A program made the translations under genes and the position numbers. Positions 17,281 through 26,438 of a stretch of 38,760 bases of DNA are shown in pieces; positions within the stretch are counted from its first letter, which is position 1, and every line of letters starts with the position of its first letter. This DNA comes from Oscillospiraceae bacterium. GTDB taxonomy: Bacteria; Bacillota; Clostridia; Oscillospirales; JAAYXM01. The stretch is taken from the NCBI GenBank assembly GCA_017439555.1, contig JAFSIZ010000072.1, positions 1 to 38,760 of the forward strand. The letters are read 5' to 3'. A model generated the notes under the pieces. It worked only from the letters and a program-made list of their open reading frames with translations. It made no database searches and was not told the DNA's origin.

Positions 17281-18789
17281 TTATTCCTTTTCTGTCTTCA
17301 TCGTCGGGAAGAGGAGAACATCGCGGATTGCCGCGCTGTCTGTCAGAAGCATCGTCATGCGGTCGATACCGAAGCCGATACCGCCTGTCGGCGGCATACC
17401 GATTTCAAGAGCATTGAGGAAGTCCTCGTCTGTCGTGTTTGCCTCATCGTTGCCCTGTGAAAGCTGCTCCTCCTGATCCTTGAAGCGCTCGCGCTGGTCA
17501 ATCGGGTCATTGAGCTCGGAATATGCGTTTGCCATTTCCCAGCCATTCATAAAGAACTCAAAGCGCTCAACATAGTTCGGGTCCTCAGGCTTTTTCTTTG
17601 TGAGCGGAGAAATCTCAATCGGGTGGTCCATAACGAATGTCGGCTGAATGAGATGCTCTTCGACAAACTCCTCAAAGAAGAGGTTGAGTATGTCACCCTT
17701 CTTGTGGCGCGGCTCGACCTCGATGTGCTTTTCCTTCGCAATAGCGCGCGCTTCCTCAAGCGTTTTGATCTCGTTGAAGTCAACGCCCGAATATTTCTTG
17801 ACAGCGTCAACCATCGTGATGCGCTCAAACGGTTTTCCAAGATCCATTTCAATGCCGTTGTATACAATCTTTGTCGTTCCGAGAACCTCCTGAGCAACGT
17901 GGCGATACATATTCTCTGTGAGATCCATCATGCCGTGATAGTCCGTGTATGCCTGATAGAGCTCCATAAGAGTGAACTCAGGGTTGTGACGTGTGTCAAG
18001 GCCCTCGTTTCTGAAAACTCTGCCTATCTCATAGACTCTTTCAAGGCCACCGACTATGAGGCGCTTGAGATAGAGCTCGAGAGAAATTCTGAGCTTGAAA
18101 TCCTCATCAAGTGCGTTGAAATGAGTTTCAAACGGACGTGCTGCTGCGCCGCCTGCATTTGAAACGAGCATCGGGGTTTCAACCTCCATAAAGCCCTGGC
18201 CGTCGAGATAGCGGCGGATAGAGCTTATGATCTTTGAACGCTTGACAAATGTATCCTTTACCTCGGGGTTCATAATAAGGTCAACATATCTCTGGCGATA
18301 ACGGATATCTGTGTTTGTCAGGCCGTGGTATTTCTCAGGCAGCGGCTTGAGCGACTTTGAAAGGAGTGTTATCTCTGTCACGTGGACAGAAATCTCGCCC
18401 ATTCTTGTGCGGAAAACAGTTCCCTTTGCACCGACGATATCACCGATGTCATATTTGCGGAACTTCGCAAAATTCTCCTCACCGATATCGTTTATGCGAA
18501 CATAAATCTGAATCTTTCCCTTGAGGTCCTGAATGTCGCAGAAGGAAGCCTTGCCCATTCCGCGGCGGCTCATCATACGGCCTGCGATTGATACCTCACT
18601 GCCCTCAAGAGTCTCAAAGTTTTCAATGACATCAACAGAATGATGAGTTCTGTCATATTTAACGATTTCAAACGGATTTTCGCCTGCCTCAACGAGGTTT
18701 GCAAGCTTTTCGCGGCGCACGCGGAGAATTTCGTTCAAATCCTCAGCAGGTGCCTGTGCTTCGTTTGTTCTTGTTTCTTCAGTAGCCAT
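17281..18789 (-). CDS. lysS: Lysine-tRNA ligase, class II
   Basis: A 502-residue class II aminoacyl-tRNA synthetase. The anticodon-binding OB fold is at about residues 55-165 ([20 protein letters not shown]). Motif 1 is [15 protein letters not shown], motif 2 is [20 protein letters not shown], and motif 3 is [11 protein letters not shown] near the C-terminus. Start ATG at 18789 gives [10 protein letters not shown], with TTGGAGGA correctly placed; a longer frame upstream lacks a site. It follows greA by 67 bases, the usual greA-lysS pairing in Firmicutes. No T-box leader was seen, so expression probably depends on the greA promoter. Confidence 0.98.
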   Translation of the reverse strand: MATEETRTNEAQAPAEDLNEILRVRREKLANLVEAGENPFEIVKYDRTHHSVDVIENFETLEGSEVSIAGRMMSRRGMGKASFCDIQDLKGKIQIYVRINDIGEENFAKFRKYDIGDIVGAKGTVFRTRMGEISVHVTEITLLSKSLKPLPEKYHGLTNTDIRYRQRYVDLIMNPEVKDTFVKRSKIISSIRRYLDGQGFMEVETPMLVSNAGGAAARPFETHFNALDEDFKLRISLELYLKRLIVGGLERVYEIGRVFRNEGLDTRHNPEFTLMELYQAYTDYHGMMDLTENMYRHVAQEVLGTTKIVYNGIEMDLGKPFERITMVDAVKKYSGVDFNEIKTLEEARAIAKEKHIEVEPRHKKGDILNLFFEEFVEEHLIQPTFVMDHPIEISPLTKKKPEDPNYVERFEFFMNGWEMANAYSELNDPIDQRERFKDQEEQLSQGNDEANTTDEDFLNALEIGMPPTGGIGFGIDRMTMLLTDSAAIRDVLLFPTMKTEKE

Positions 18790-18856
18790 TTTTTGTGTCC
18801 TCCAATATTCAAGTATGCCGGGGCGGGCGCTAAGGTCGCGCTCTGCCCCGGTCAAA

Positions 18857-19327
18857 TTAGTTACCTATCTCAACGATCTTATATTCGATAACGCCACACG
18901 GAGCCTCAACCCCGACAATGTCGCCCAGCTTGCTACCGATAAGTGCGCGTCCGAACGGTGATTCATCCGAAATGCGCCCCTTATACGGGTCTGCCTCCTG
19001 CGAGCCGACAATCCAATATTCCTCTTCCGAGTCATCGGAAACGTCGCATACCTTGACACGAGAGCCGGTTCTTACCTCATCTGTGTCTTCGGAAAACTCG
19101 ATTATCTCTGCATTTGCGAGGATGTTTTCAATCTCTGCCTTTCTGGAGAAGAGCTTGCCCTGCTCGTTTTTCGCCTCATCATACTCGCTGTTTTCCGAAA
19201 GGTCGCCGAATGAGCGCGCTTCTTTTATGAGCTCTGCAACCTCTTTCTCGCGCACGTTCTTGAGATAGTCGAGCTCAGCGCGAAGCTCCTCGAGCCTTTT
19301 TGCTGTGAGTTTGTATGTTTTTGCCAT
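18857..19327 (-). CDS. greA: Transcription elongation factor GreA
   Basis: A 156-residue factor that enters the RNA polymerase secondary channel and rescues backtracked complexes by stimulating transcript cleavage. The N-terminal coiled coil (about residues 5-75) contains [17 protein letters not shown] and the loop [20 protein letters not shown], whose acidic residues act at the polymerase active site. The C-terminal FKBP-like domain has [23 protein letters not shown] lies seven bases upstream of the ATG. It is the first gene of a long co-directional run and has a perfect consensus promoter. Confidence 0.98.
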   Translation of the reverse strand: MAKTYKLTAKRLEELRAELDYLKNVREKEVAELIKEARSFGDLSENSEYDEAKNEQGKLFSRKAEIENILANAEIIEFSEDTDEVRTGSRVKVCDVSDDSEEEYWIVGSQEADPYKGRISDESPFGRALIGSKLGDIVGVEAPCGVIEYKIVEIGN

Positions 19328-19403
19328 GTTTACTCCCTCTTTTTCCTAATTATATTTTTCTTTTCTACTATATAAATAATAAAACGCCATTGCAATCTAT
19401 CAT

Positions 19404-19432
19404 ATTATAGATAGCTTACGTCGAATTGTCAA
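19404..19432 (-). promoter_or_regulatory. Perfect consensus promoter for greA
   Basis: TTGACA (19432-19427), a 17-base spacer and TATAAT (19409-19404), an exact match to the housekeeping consensus. The -35 box and part of the spacer overlap the last codons of the preceding gene (ends at 19416). The predicted leader is about 70 bases long and AT-rich with no clear hairpin. Strong constitutive transcription of greA-lysS and perhaps the genes beyond is expected. Confidence 0.9.
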
Positions 19433-20141
19433 GCAAAAGATTTGTAAATTTTGAAATTTTTTTCGGAGAATATTCGACTTTTATCTCATTTTCCCTCAAA
19501 AAACCGCTTATTTCGAGCAACGAAGCAAGGCGCCTGAGATCGCTTTCGGAAAGCTCTTTTAAAAGATTTTCCGAAAACCTGACTCTGAAATCCCCGGAAT
19601 CTGCAAAAAAATCTTCATACGAAATAAATTCACCGCTGCCGAGATTTACACTTATCACATTTTCCGGCACGTCTCTTCTCACGCTCGCCCCTGTCTCGGA
19701 AAAGAGCACATCGGCAATTTCCTCGAATGACGGATGCCCGACATAGACAGTTTTGCGAAACTTCAGAAGCTCACACGCGGTTTTGATCAAATCTGCCGCT
19801 GAACCTCCCGTTATGAGAAAATCAACATTCTGCGCCGTGACGGCGGCGAACTCTCTCGCCGCAGCAGCCGCCTTTGTTTTCAGGATTCGGGTGTCATCGA
19901 AAAAAAGCTCAATACCGAAAGCCCTTACCGGCAGAAAACTTTCTTCGCCGACACACAGGCTTATTCCTGCCCTTTTAAGCTCTGCGGCGCATTTCCTCAC
20001 ACGCCGCAAAAAACGGCGTTTCCCTTCGCATTTCTCCACAGAGGTGACATACACCTCCACTGCGCCAATTTTTCCGATCAAGGCGATTTTCGCCTTTTTC
20101 TGCGGTATCGGATATCCTTCGCATATAACGCCGATACGCAA
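19416..20141 (-). CDS. Uncharacterised 241-residue protein
   Basis: Not recognised. The basic N-terminal half (KKAKIALIGKIGAVEVYVTS, KRRFLRRVRKCAAELKRAG) reads like alternating beta strands and helices. A later LITGGSAADLIKTACELL and KTVYVGHPSFEEIADVLF suggest a Rossmann-like or solute-binding-like alpha/beta fold. The C-terminus is helical and charged. It has no signal peptide or membrane helix. The start is TTG at 20141 with GGAGGTG five bases upstream. It lies between the ctpA-like protease and greA, and its 3' end carries the greA -35 box. Low similarity to known families is likely. Confidence 0.7.
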   Translation of the reverse strand: MRIGVICEGYPIPQKKAKIALIGKIGAVEVYVTSVEKCEGKRRFLRRVRKCAAELKRAGISLCVGEESFLPVRAFGIELFFDDTRILKTKAAAAAREFAAVTAQNVDFLITGGSAADLIKTACELLKFRKTVYVGHPSFEEIADVLFSETGASVRRDVPENVISVNLGSGEFISYEDFFADSGDFRVRFSENLLKELSESDLRRLASLLEISGFLRENEIKVEYSPKKISKFTNLLLDNST

Positions 20142-20209
20142 GAGCGCACCTCCGAAAACCTTCTTTACATTGCTATGATATTAAGTTTCTCGCAAAATAT
20201 TACATAAGA

Positions 20210-20237
20210 CGGACGAAGCGCCGCAACACTTCGTCCG
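20210..20237 (-). terminator. Hairpin after the S41 protease gene
   Basis: A perfect 9-bp stem (20210-20218 with 20229-20237) around a 10-base loop, 11 bases past the S41 stop codon. No continuous T run follows on the minus strand, only a TCTTATGTAATATTTT stretch, so termination may be partial. Confidence 0.45.
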
Positions 20238-20247
20238 AAAAATGATT

Positions 20248-21468
20248 TTATCCCTGCTCTTCCGTGGTCTCCTTCTGACCCTTTACTATCTCGATTGCTG
20301 CCTGAAGCTGCGGATCCTCATGATCTTTAAGGAGATAGAATCTTTTTGTCTGATCCTCAGTCAGCTCCACAACCTTATCAGGCTTTATGCCGCCTGTGTC
20401 AACAAGGCTTGTGCCGCGTCCCGTATAATATTTGCTGACCGAAAGAATCAGCCCCGAGCCGTCTTTGAGCGGAATCTGGCTCTGAGCAAGACCCTTGCCC
20501 GTCGTCGGAGTTCCGACAACCTTTCCCTTTCCGCTTTCCTGAATTGCGGCCGCAAAGAATTCCGCAGCGCTTATTGAATATTCGTTTGTTATAACCGCCA
20601 TCGGAAGATTGAGCTCATTTTTATCGGAAAAATGAGTCATCGACTTTCCTTCTTTGTTCTCTTCGCTGATGATTATTCCTTCCGGGAGAAGCGGATCAAG
20701 CGTTTTTACAAGCACATTGAGAAGGCCGCCCGGGTTGTTGCGCACATCAAATACAATGCCCTTGACATCCGCTTTTTTCAGGTTTGCAAGTGCTGTCGCA
20801 AAGTCCTTATCCACGTTTGCATCAAAGCTCGATATCTTGATGTAGCCTATGTTTCCGTCAAGAATCTTTGACTTGACGCTCTGCACATCTATCTCCCTGC
20901 GCGTTATGCTCAGGGTTATGAGATTCGGCGCACCCTCGCGCTTCACGGAAATCGAAACGACAGTTCCTGCAACTCCCTGAATCTTCTTGACGGCGGCATC
21001 ATATCCGATCTGCGAAACGTCTGCGCCATCGACATTTACGATGCGGTCGAACGGCTGGAGCTTTGCATCTTCTGCAGGAGAGTCTTCAAACACATCAAGA
21101 ACGATAAGCTCACCGGCATCGGAATCATATGATGCATTTATTCCGATTCCGACAATCTTTCCGCTTGTTGAGTTGACAACAGCCGAAAATTCCTCTGCCG
21201 GAAGATAATATGACCAACGGTCTCCGAGCATTGCAACCATACCGTAAAGCGCGCCGTCTGTTATATCCTTCTCTTCATAGTCCTCGACAAAATATTTGTC
21301 GATATAGCCGCGCACCTCGGCAATCTTTGCATATTCCGCCTCGCGCTCGCTTAAATTCGCAAGCTTTGCGTTATACTCGCGTTCGGATGCATACAACGTT
21401 ATGCAATAGGTTATTGCTGCAGTGAGCAGCATAAGCGCAACCGTTGTCATTATTTGCTTCTTACGCAT
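20248..21468 (-). CDS. S41 family C-terminal processing protease (CtpA/CtpB-like)
   Basis: A 406-residue membrane-anchored serine protease. An uncleaved signal anchor is at about residues 7-27, a PDZ domain at about 100-190, and the catalytic core after it. Ser300 in YSISAAEF and Lys325 in PTTGKGLAQ are 25 residues apart, the spacing of the Prc/CtpB Ser-Lys dyad. It is the last gene of the ftsE-ftsX-M23 operon. In Firmicutes such proteases sit beside ftsEX-controlled wall hydrolases and are thought to process hydrolases or signalling proteins outside the cell. The substrate here is unknown. TTGGAGG precedes the start. Confidence 0.95.
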   Translation of the reverse strand: MRKKQIMTTVALMLLTAAITYCITLYASEREYNAKLANLSEREAEYAKIAEVRGYIDKYFVEDYEEKDITDGALYGMVAMLGDRWSYYLPAEEFSAVVNSTSGKIVGIGINASYDSDAGELIVLDVFEDSPAEDAKLQPFDRIVNVDGADVSQIGYDAAVKKIQGVAGTVVSISVKREGAPNLITLSITRREIDVQSVKSKILDGNIGYIKISSFDANVDKDFATALANLKKADVKGIVFDVRNNPGGLLNVLVKTLDPLLPEGIIISEENKEGKSMTHFSDKNELNLPMAVITNEYSISAAEFFAAAIQESGKGKVVGTPTTGKGLAQSQIPLKDGSGLILSVSKYYTGRGTSLVDTGGIKPDKVVELTEDQTKRFYLLKDHEDPQLQAAIEIVKGQKETTEEQG

Positions 21469-21497
21469 AATATTCCTCCAATTTCATAAAATGGGAC

Positions 21498-21517
21498 GAC
21501 GGGAGCAAGCCCCCGTC
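21498..21517. other. Short GC-rich hairpin between the M23 and S41 genes
   Basis: Arms 21498-21503 and 21512-21517 (GACGGG / CCCGTC) pair perfectly, with possible further pairing in the loop. It falls inside an operon, 28 bases after the M23 stop codon, and could modulate read-through or mRNA decay. Confidence 0.35.
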
Positions 21518-21545
21518 ATACAATATGTTTAATTTTACAAAAGAA

Positions 21546-22727
21546 TTACGCTTTGTTGAAATATTTCATCGGATCCGTATGTTTTCCGTTTATGAGAATC
21601 TCAAAATGAAGATGTGGCCCCGTCGAATAGCCTGTTGAGCCGACAAGCCCGATAACATCGCCCTTTGTCACCTTCGCGCCCTTCTTCGTCTTTATTTTGC
21701 TCATATGGGCATACAACGTCGATTTGCCGCCGCCATGGTCAATAACGACATAGTTTCCATAGCCCTTGCTCGACCAACCTGCCACAACAACCGTTCCGCT
21801 GTTGGCAGCATATATCTCCGTACCCATACCGGAGCCTATATCAATACCTGTATGCATTGAGCTTTTTTTCGTAATCGGGTCTTTTCTCGTGCCATAGTAT
21901 GATGTGATTCTCGTCGCCTTCGTCGGCCAACGGAATTCACCGCCGACATATTTTGACGATGTCGAAGTCGAGAGCAGCTTCTGAAGCGATGCACGTGTCG
22001 AAGCCATTGCCCTTTCAGCCTCATCAAACGCCTTCTCGTATTCGGCTGCGGATGCGTTGAGCGATTTTATAAGGGTATTTGCCTCTTTATATTGGCTCTC
22101 GAGAGAGTTCTGCCTGTCAACAAGTGTTCTCTTCGCGTTTGCCTGTTCTGCGCGCGAATTATCAAGAACAGCCTTTTTCTCGGCTATCTTTGAGCGCGTT
22201 TCGGCTATCTGCGCCAGAAGCTTTTTATCTCCCTCAACAATGCTGCCTATGAGCTCGGTGCGCGTTATCATATCAGAAAAGCTGTCTGCGGAAAGAATGA
22301 TGCCTATCATAGAGGGCGTGCCCTCTTCCTCCATCACCCTGACACGCGTGAGAAACGCCTCGGTCTGCTCGCGCTCCTCAGCCTCGGCAGCCGCAAGCTC
22401 CGCTGCCGCCTCCGCTATTTGAACATCGAGAGCTTTTATGAGCGAATTTATTGTATCAATCTCGCGCTCCGTTACGTCTATCTGCTGATCGAGCGCGGCC
22501 TTTTTCGTCATCGTTGACTGTTTTTTCGCCTCTATTGCCTTGAGCTCTTTTTGAATCTTTGCTTTTTCATTCTGAAGATTCGTGAGCTGCTTGTTAAGGC
22601 TTGACACCGTCTGCGCGGCAGAGGCCTTGCCATATATCGCAATCTCCGCAACAAGAGCGAAAACAAGCGTAAAGGCAATGACGCCTGCAATGATTGCGGA
22701 TATTATGCGTACTGTTTTTTGGCTCAT
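21546..22727 (-). CDS. EnvC-like murein hydrolase activator / M23 peptidase with coiled coil
   Basis: A 393-residue wall enzyme or hydrolase activator. An N-terminal membrane anchor or signal (about residues 8-30) is followed by a long coiled coil (about 33-250, with LTNLQNEKAKIQKELKAIEAKK) and an M23 LytM domain at about 262-393. The metal ligands are intact: HTGIDIG and GPHLHFEI, so it is likely a zinc endopeptidase itself and not only an activator, as EnvC is. It lies directly after ftsX; in E. coli and Firmicutes FtsEX drives such coiled-coil partners across the membrane during division. AAGGAGG precedes the ATG. Confidence 0.94.
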   Translation of the reverse strand: MSQKTVRIISAIIAGVIAFTLVFALVAEIAIYGKASAAQTVSSLNKQLTNLQNEKAKIQKELKAIEAKKQSTMTKKAALDQQIDVTEREIDTINSLIKALDVQIAEAAAELAAAEAEEREQTEAFLTRVRVMEEEGTPSMIGIILSADSFSDMITRTELIGSIVEGDKKLLAQIAETRSKIAEKKAVLDNSRAEQANAKRTLVDRQNSLESQYKEANTLIKSLNASAAEYEKAFDEAERAMASTRASLQKLLSTSTSSKYVGGEFRWPTKATRITSYYGTRKDPITKKSSMHTGIDIGSGMGTEIYAANSGTVVVAGWSSKGYGNYVVIDHGGGKSTLYAHMSKIKTKKGAKVTKGDVIGLVGSTGYSTGPHLHFEILINGKHTDPMKYFNKA

Positions 22728-22781
22728 GCTGCAGCCTCCTTGTTTTTATAAAATATATCTCCGGCTCTGTAGCTTTAAACT

Positions 22782-23669
22782 TTATACCTTCAGGAACTTT
22801 CTCAATGTTATCGCGCTTCCCAGCCCTCCGACGAGCAAAGCCACACCATAGAACATAATCAGAATAAGCGACATACATTCGCCGAAGGCTACAACCGGCA
22901 TAAAGCTGAGCGTTGAGAGCGCACCGACAACAAGATACTCATATACTATCCATTGCAGCCCAAGCGCAAGCGTTGCACCGGCAAGGCCAATGAGTACACC
23001 CTCGATAATAAACGGAATTCGCACGAATCCGTTTGTTGCTCCTATCATTTTCATAATTGCTATTTCCTCGCGGCGGTTGAACATCGTGAGGTTTACTGTG
23101 TTGGAAATGATAAATATCGATACGAACATAAGGATGAGGATGAGAACTGTGCATATTGCTGTCGTGACATCTCTCACCTGCATAATTTTATCGGTTATAT
23201 CACTTCTCGCACGGACATTCGCAACACCCTCTATCGTCTCAAGAGCATCGGCTACTGCCTGTGTTTGCGAAATGTCGCGGAGGGTTATCGTAAATCTGTC
23301 GCGCAGGGGGTTTCGCGCATCAAGCCCGTCGAGAATTCCGCTTTCGTCTCCGAAGTCCTTTTTGAAATTGTCAAGAGCCTCCGTCTTTGTCATAAACGAT
23401 GCCGAAGCGACGCCGTCTATATCTGTTATCTGCGTCTCAAGAGAGCGCGCCTGCTCCTCCGTGTAGGTCTCATTTACAAAAGCAACTATTTCGTTTTTGT
23501 TTTCGACATCCTCTAAAAGCTTGTCTATGTTCACCGCAACGAGCGAGAAGCTTCCCATAAGCAAAAGGCAGGCGGTGATAACACTCATTGCCGCAAAACT
23601 CATAAGGCGATGGGAGAAGATGCTTGAAATTCCCTCGCGCAGAAAATATGTAATATTATAAATTTTCAT
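22782..23669 (-). CDS. ftsX: Cell division ABC transporter permease FtsX
   Basis: A 295-residue permease with a helix at about residues 24-47, a long extracellular loop (about 48-160) that should contact the wall hydrolase, and three helices at about 163-190, 210-235 and 260-285. Conserved features are NTVNLTMFNRREEIAIMKMIGA on the cytosolic side and a C-terminal MRKFL-like end. ATG at 23669 is preferred: it gives the normal MKIYNITYFLREG start, and GGGTGGG lies ten bases before it. It overlaps ftsE by 14 bases. Confidence 0.97.
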   Translation of the reverse strand: MKIYNITYFLREGISSIFSHRLMSFAAMSVITACLLLMGSFSLVAVNIDKLLEDVENKNEIVAFVNETYTEEQARSLETQITDIDGVASASFMTKTEALDNFKKDFGDESGILDGLDARNPLRDRFTITLRDISQTQAVADALETIEGVANVRARSDITDKIMQVRDVTTAICTVLILILMFVSIFIISNTVNLTMFNRREEIAIMKMIGATNGFVRIPFIIEGVLIGLAGATLALGLQWIVYEYLVVGALSTLSFMPVVAFGECMSLILIMFYGVALLVGGLGSAITLRKFLKV

Positions 23670-24345
23670 TCTGATAATACCCACCCATTTTGTCGCTGAT
23701 AATGCGCCCCTGGTCTATTGCAATAACACGCTTTGAAAACTCGTTTACAAGCTCGCGCTCATGTGTTACGACAAGCATCGTCGTTCCAAGCTCGTTTATC
23801 TTTTCGAGCAGGCTCATAATTTCTATCGACATCTTCGGGTCGAGATTTCCTGTCGGCTCGTCTGCGATTATCATACTCGGATTATTCACAAGAGCACGCG
23901 CAACCGCGACTCTCTGCCGCTCGCCGCCCGAAAGCTCGTTCGGGAACGATTTCATCTTGTGTTCAAGCCCGACAAGCTGAAGCACATAGGGCACACGCTT
24001 TTTTATTATACGCGGCGGTGCACCGACAGCGCGCATAGCAAATGCGACATTTTCATATACCGTCTTTTTGTCTATGAGCCTGAAATCCTGGAACACTATT
24101 CCGACAGACCTTCTCAGCTCAGGTATCTTCGACGGCTTGATGCGATTGAGGTTAAAGCCGTTTACAATACCTCTGCCCGAGGTCATTTTGACTTCGCTCG
24201 TCAGTATCTTCACTATTGTCGATTTTCCCGAAGCTGACGAACCGACGAGGAATACAAACTCCCCATCGTCTATCTTGAGATTGATACCCGACAGAGCAGG
24301 TGTGCCGTTTTCATACACCTTGCATACATCGAGAAGTCTTACCAT
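23656..24345 (-). CDS. ftsE: Cell division ATP-binding protein FtsE
   Basis: A 229-residue ABC ATPase. Walker A GSSASGKS is at residues 35-42, the Q loop is in GIVFQDFRL (82-90), the signature LSGGE is at 138-142, and Walker B MIIADEP is at 158-164. Together with FtsX it couples ATP hydrolysis to wall-hydrolase activation at division. It starts 21 bases after the CdaR-type regulator, overlaps ftsX, and is part of one operon. A Gly-to-Ala-like choice in the Walker A loop is normal. Confidence 0.97.
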   Translation of the reverse strand: MVRLLDVCKVYENGTPALSGINLKIDDGEFVFLVGSSASGKSTIVKILTSEVKMTSGRGIVNGFNLNRIKPSKIPELRRSVGIVFQDFRLIDKKTVYENVAFAMRAVGAPPRIIKKRVPYVLQLVGLEHKMKSFPNELSGGERQRVAVARALVNNPSMIIADEPTGNLDPKMSIEIMSLLEKINELGTTMLVVTHERELVNEFSKRVIAIDQGRIISDKMGGYYQNENL

Positions 24346-24366
24346 TTTCCCACATTCCTTTCAGCT

Positions 24367-25458
24367 TTAAAAAGCAGATCCCTGTATGGACAGATATTTC
24401 TTGACCATAAGCGCAACCTTGAAGATGATTGCGTGATCAAACTCGCGAAGGTCAAGCCCTGTGATTTTCTTTATTTTTTCAAGGCGGTAGACGAGCGTGT
24501 TTCTGTGAACAAAGAGGTTTCTTGAAGTCTCCGAAACATTGAGGTTATTCTCAAAAAACTTCTGTATTGTCATAAGTGTTTCGGAATCGAGCGCATCGAG
24601 GGAATTGTTTTTGAAAACCTCCGACAGGAACATCTCACAAAGTGTTGTCGGCAGCTGATATATGATGCGGCCGATGCCGAGGCTCTCATAGCTCATAACA
24701 TCGCGCTCTGTATCGAATATTTTGCCGACATTGATTGCCGACTGCGCCTCTTTATATGACACTGCAAGGTCCTTGAGCGACGGCGCAACCGTGCCGATGC
24801 CTATTTCCGTCTTCAGAAGAAGCTCTGCCTTGAGCGTGTCGCGGATGCTTTCGGCAACCTTTATGAATTCCTTCGGATCTGTATTCTCGTTCGTCTCACA
24901 GATAAGAGCAATCTCCTCTTCGCTGATGCTCACAACAAAATCCTTTGACTTGTCAGGGAACATATTTGCAACGATGTCAACTGCGGCATTGTCGCAATTC
25001 TCAACCTGACGGATGAGATAGACCACATATGGCACATCCTGCGGCATACGCAGCTCATTCGCCTTCATATATATGTCACCTGAAAGAATGTTGTCTAAAA
25101 TGATGTTTTTGATAAAGGTCGCGCGGTCGTGCTTTTCGTCATAATATTTTTTTGCATTTCCGACTGCAAGCGCAGCCATCACGCAAAGGCTTTTTGCATA
25201 TTCATCCTCGCCCGAAACGAACACGACATATTCAAACCTCGCGCCGGGAGTGGCAACGGGTTTATAGGTGTCTCCGTCCTGGACGATATATGAACCGATC
25301 ATTTCCTCAAGGGCATCAAGCGCACCTGCACGGACAGTGCCTTTGAGAGCCGGGTCCGTACACGCGACGATCTCGCCGCTTATGTTGATAACACCGATGA
25401 TGCGATCGGTTGCCTCCTTCATCTGAAGTATTGTGTTCTGAAGCATTCTCCAAGCCAT
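24367..25458 (-). CDS. CdaR/PucR-family transcriptional regulator
   Basis: About 363 residues. A sensor-like N-terminal region with a GAF-type look (IIGVINISGEIVACTDP near residues 20-36) leads to a GGDEF-like middle domain (about 165-260). The C-terminal PucR helix-turn-helix is clear: LNVSETSRNLFVHRNTLVYR and KKITGLDLREFDHAIIFKVAL, at about residues 309-350. Such proteins usually respond to a metabolite and act on nearby genes. Here the gene is first in the ftsEX operon and has its own promoter, so it may control its own operon. ATG at 25458 is a best guess; ATG at 25470 has no room for a ribosome binding site, since AAGG touches it. Confidence 0.88.
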   Translation of the reverse strand: MAWRMLQNTILQMKEATDRIIGVINISGEIVACTDPALKGTVRAGALDALEEMIGSYIVQDGDTYKPVATPGARFEYVVFVSGEDEYAKSLCVMAALAVGNAKKYYDEKHDRATFIKNIILDNILSGDIYMKANELRMPQDVPYVVYLIRQVENCDNAAVDIVANMFPDKSKDFVVSISEEEIALICETNENTDPKEFIKVAESIRDTLKAELLLKTEIGIGTVAPSLKDLAVSYKEAQSAINVGKIFDTERDVMSYESLGIGRIIYQLPTTLCEMFLSEVFKNNSLDALDSETLMTIQKFFENNLNVSETSRNLFVHRNTLVYRLEKIKKITGLDLREFDHAIIFKVALMVKKYLSIQGSAF

Positions 25459-25501
25459 ACGTTCAACCATCCTTAAAAATTGACATACTGAGTCGTATTA
25501 T

Positions 25502-25530
25502 ATTGTAACAAATAAACAGCCTAAAATCAA
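25502..25530 (-). promoter_or_regulatory. Promoter for the regulator-ftsEX operon
   Basis: TTGATT (25530-25525), a 17-base spacer and TACAAT (25507-25502). A second TATAAT-like box follows a few bases downstream. It begins right after the ribF stop codon (25551). Confidence 0.75.
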
Positions 25531-25550
25531 TGAATTTTCTGTAAAAATAT

Positions 25551-26435
25551 CTAAAAAAGTCTCTTCACAGCCTCCACGTCACGTGCAATCTGCTCACGCA
25601 GAAGCCCGACGTTCTCAAAACGCATTTCATCGCGGACAAAGCTTATGAGCTCTGTCTTTATCACCTTTCCGTATAAATCCCCGGAAAAACCGAATATGTT
25701 TGTTTCTGCGCGCGGCATAGACACTTCCGAAACCGTCGGGCGCGTGCCGATATTCGTTATTCCGCCAAAGCTCTTTCCCTCAAACGTCACGCGCGAGGCA
25801 TAGACACCGAAGCGCGGAAGCAGAAGCTCTTTGGAAAGCTCCTGATTTACAGTCGGAAATCCCATCGTCCCTCCGAGCCTTGCACCATGAGAAATTTCGG
25901 ATATTATACAATGATTATGCCCGAGCAGCTTTGCGGCATTCTCCATCTCACCCATTTCGATGCATCTGCGGATGCGCGAAGAGCTGACAGGCTCTCCGCC
26001 GACCGTAACCGCGTCTATGATATCACATCCGATGCCACGTTGCGCGCAGAGACGGCGCAAAGTCTCCGCGTCTCCCGCTCCGCTTTTTCCGAACCTGAAA
26101 TCAAAGCCTGCGACAACGTGGCAGGCGCCGAGCGAACCAAGAAGAGTTTCTTCAAAAAAGCGTTCACACGGCATAGCCGCATATTCGGGCGTGAAATCAG
26201 CAACTATTATGTCATCTATGCCATAAAGCTCTCTTATCAGCACACAGCGCTCATAAGTCGTGTTGATAAGCCTGACACAGCTCTTTCCGACAACTGCAGA
26301 CGGGTGGCGCGAATAGGTCAGCACCGCAGCCGATGCCCCGATTCTCTCTGCCGTTTCACGCGTTTTTTCAAGCAGAGCACCGTGACCTATGTGCACCCCG
26401 TCAAAAAAGCCGAGTGCGACAACTCTCTTTTTCAT
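25551..26435 (-). CDS. ribF: Bifunctional riboflavin kinase / FAD synthetase
   Basis: A 294-residue enzyme making FMN then FAD from riboflavin. The nucleotidyltransferase domain carries GFFDGVHIGHGALL (residues 9-22, the HxGH site) and the GFDFRFGK segment; SSSRIRR near residue 152 is also conserved. The flavokinase domain starts near residue 160 (ISHGARLGGTMGFPTVN) with TNIGTRPTV. It is the last gene of the nusA operon, three bases after truB, with GAGGTG before the ATG. No terminator is obvious before the next promoter. Confidence 0.96.
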   Translation of the reverse strand: MKKRVVALGFFDGVHIGHGALLEKTRETAERIGASAAVLTYSRHPSAVVGKSCVRLINTTYERCVLIRELYGIDDIIVADFTPEYAAMPCERFFEETLLGSLGACHVVAGFDFRFGKSGAGDAETLRRLCAQRGIGCDIIDAVTVGGEPVSSSRIRRCIEMGEMENAAKLLGHNHCIISEISHGARLGGTMGFPTVNQELSKELLLPRFGVYASRVTFEGKSFGGITNIGTRPTVSEVSMPRAETNIFGFSGDLYGKVIKTELISFVRDEMRFENVGLLREQIARDVEAVKRLF

Positions 26436-26438
26436 AGC

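Noticed and set aside
18790-18856. T-box or riboswitch before lysS.
   Set aside because: The 67-base gap is too short and holds no T-box consensus; greA is upstream in the same run.
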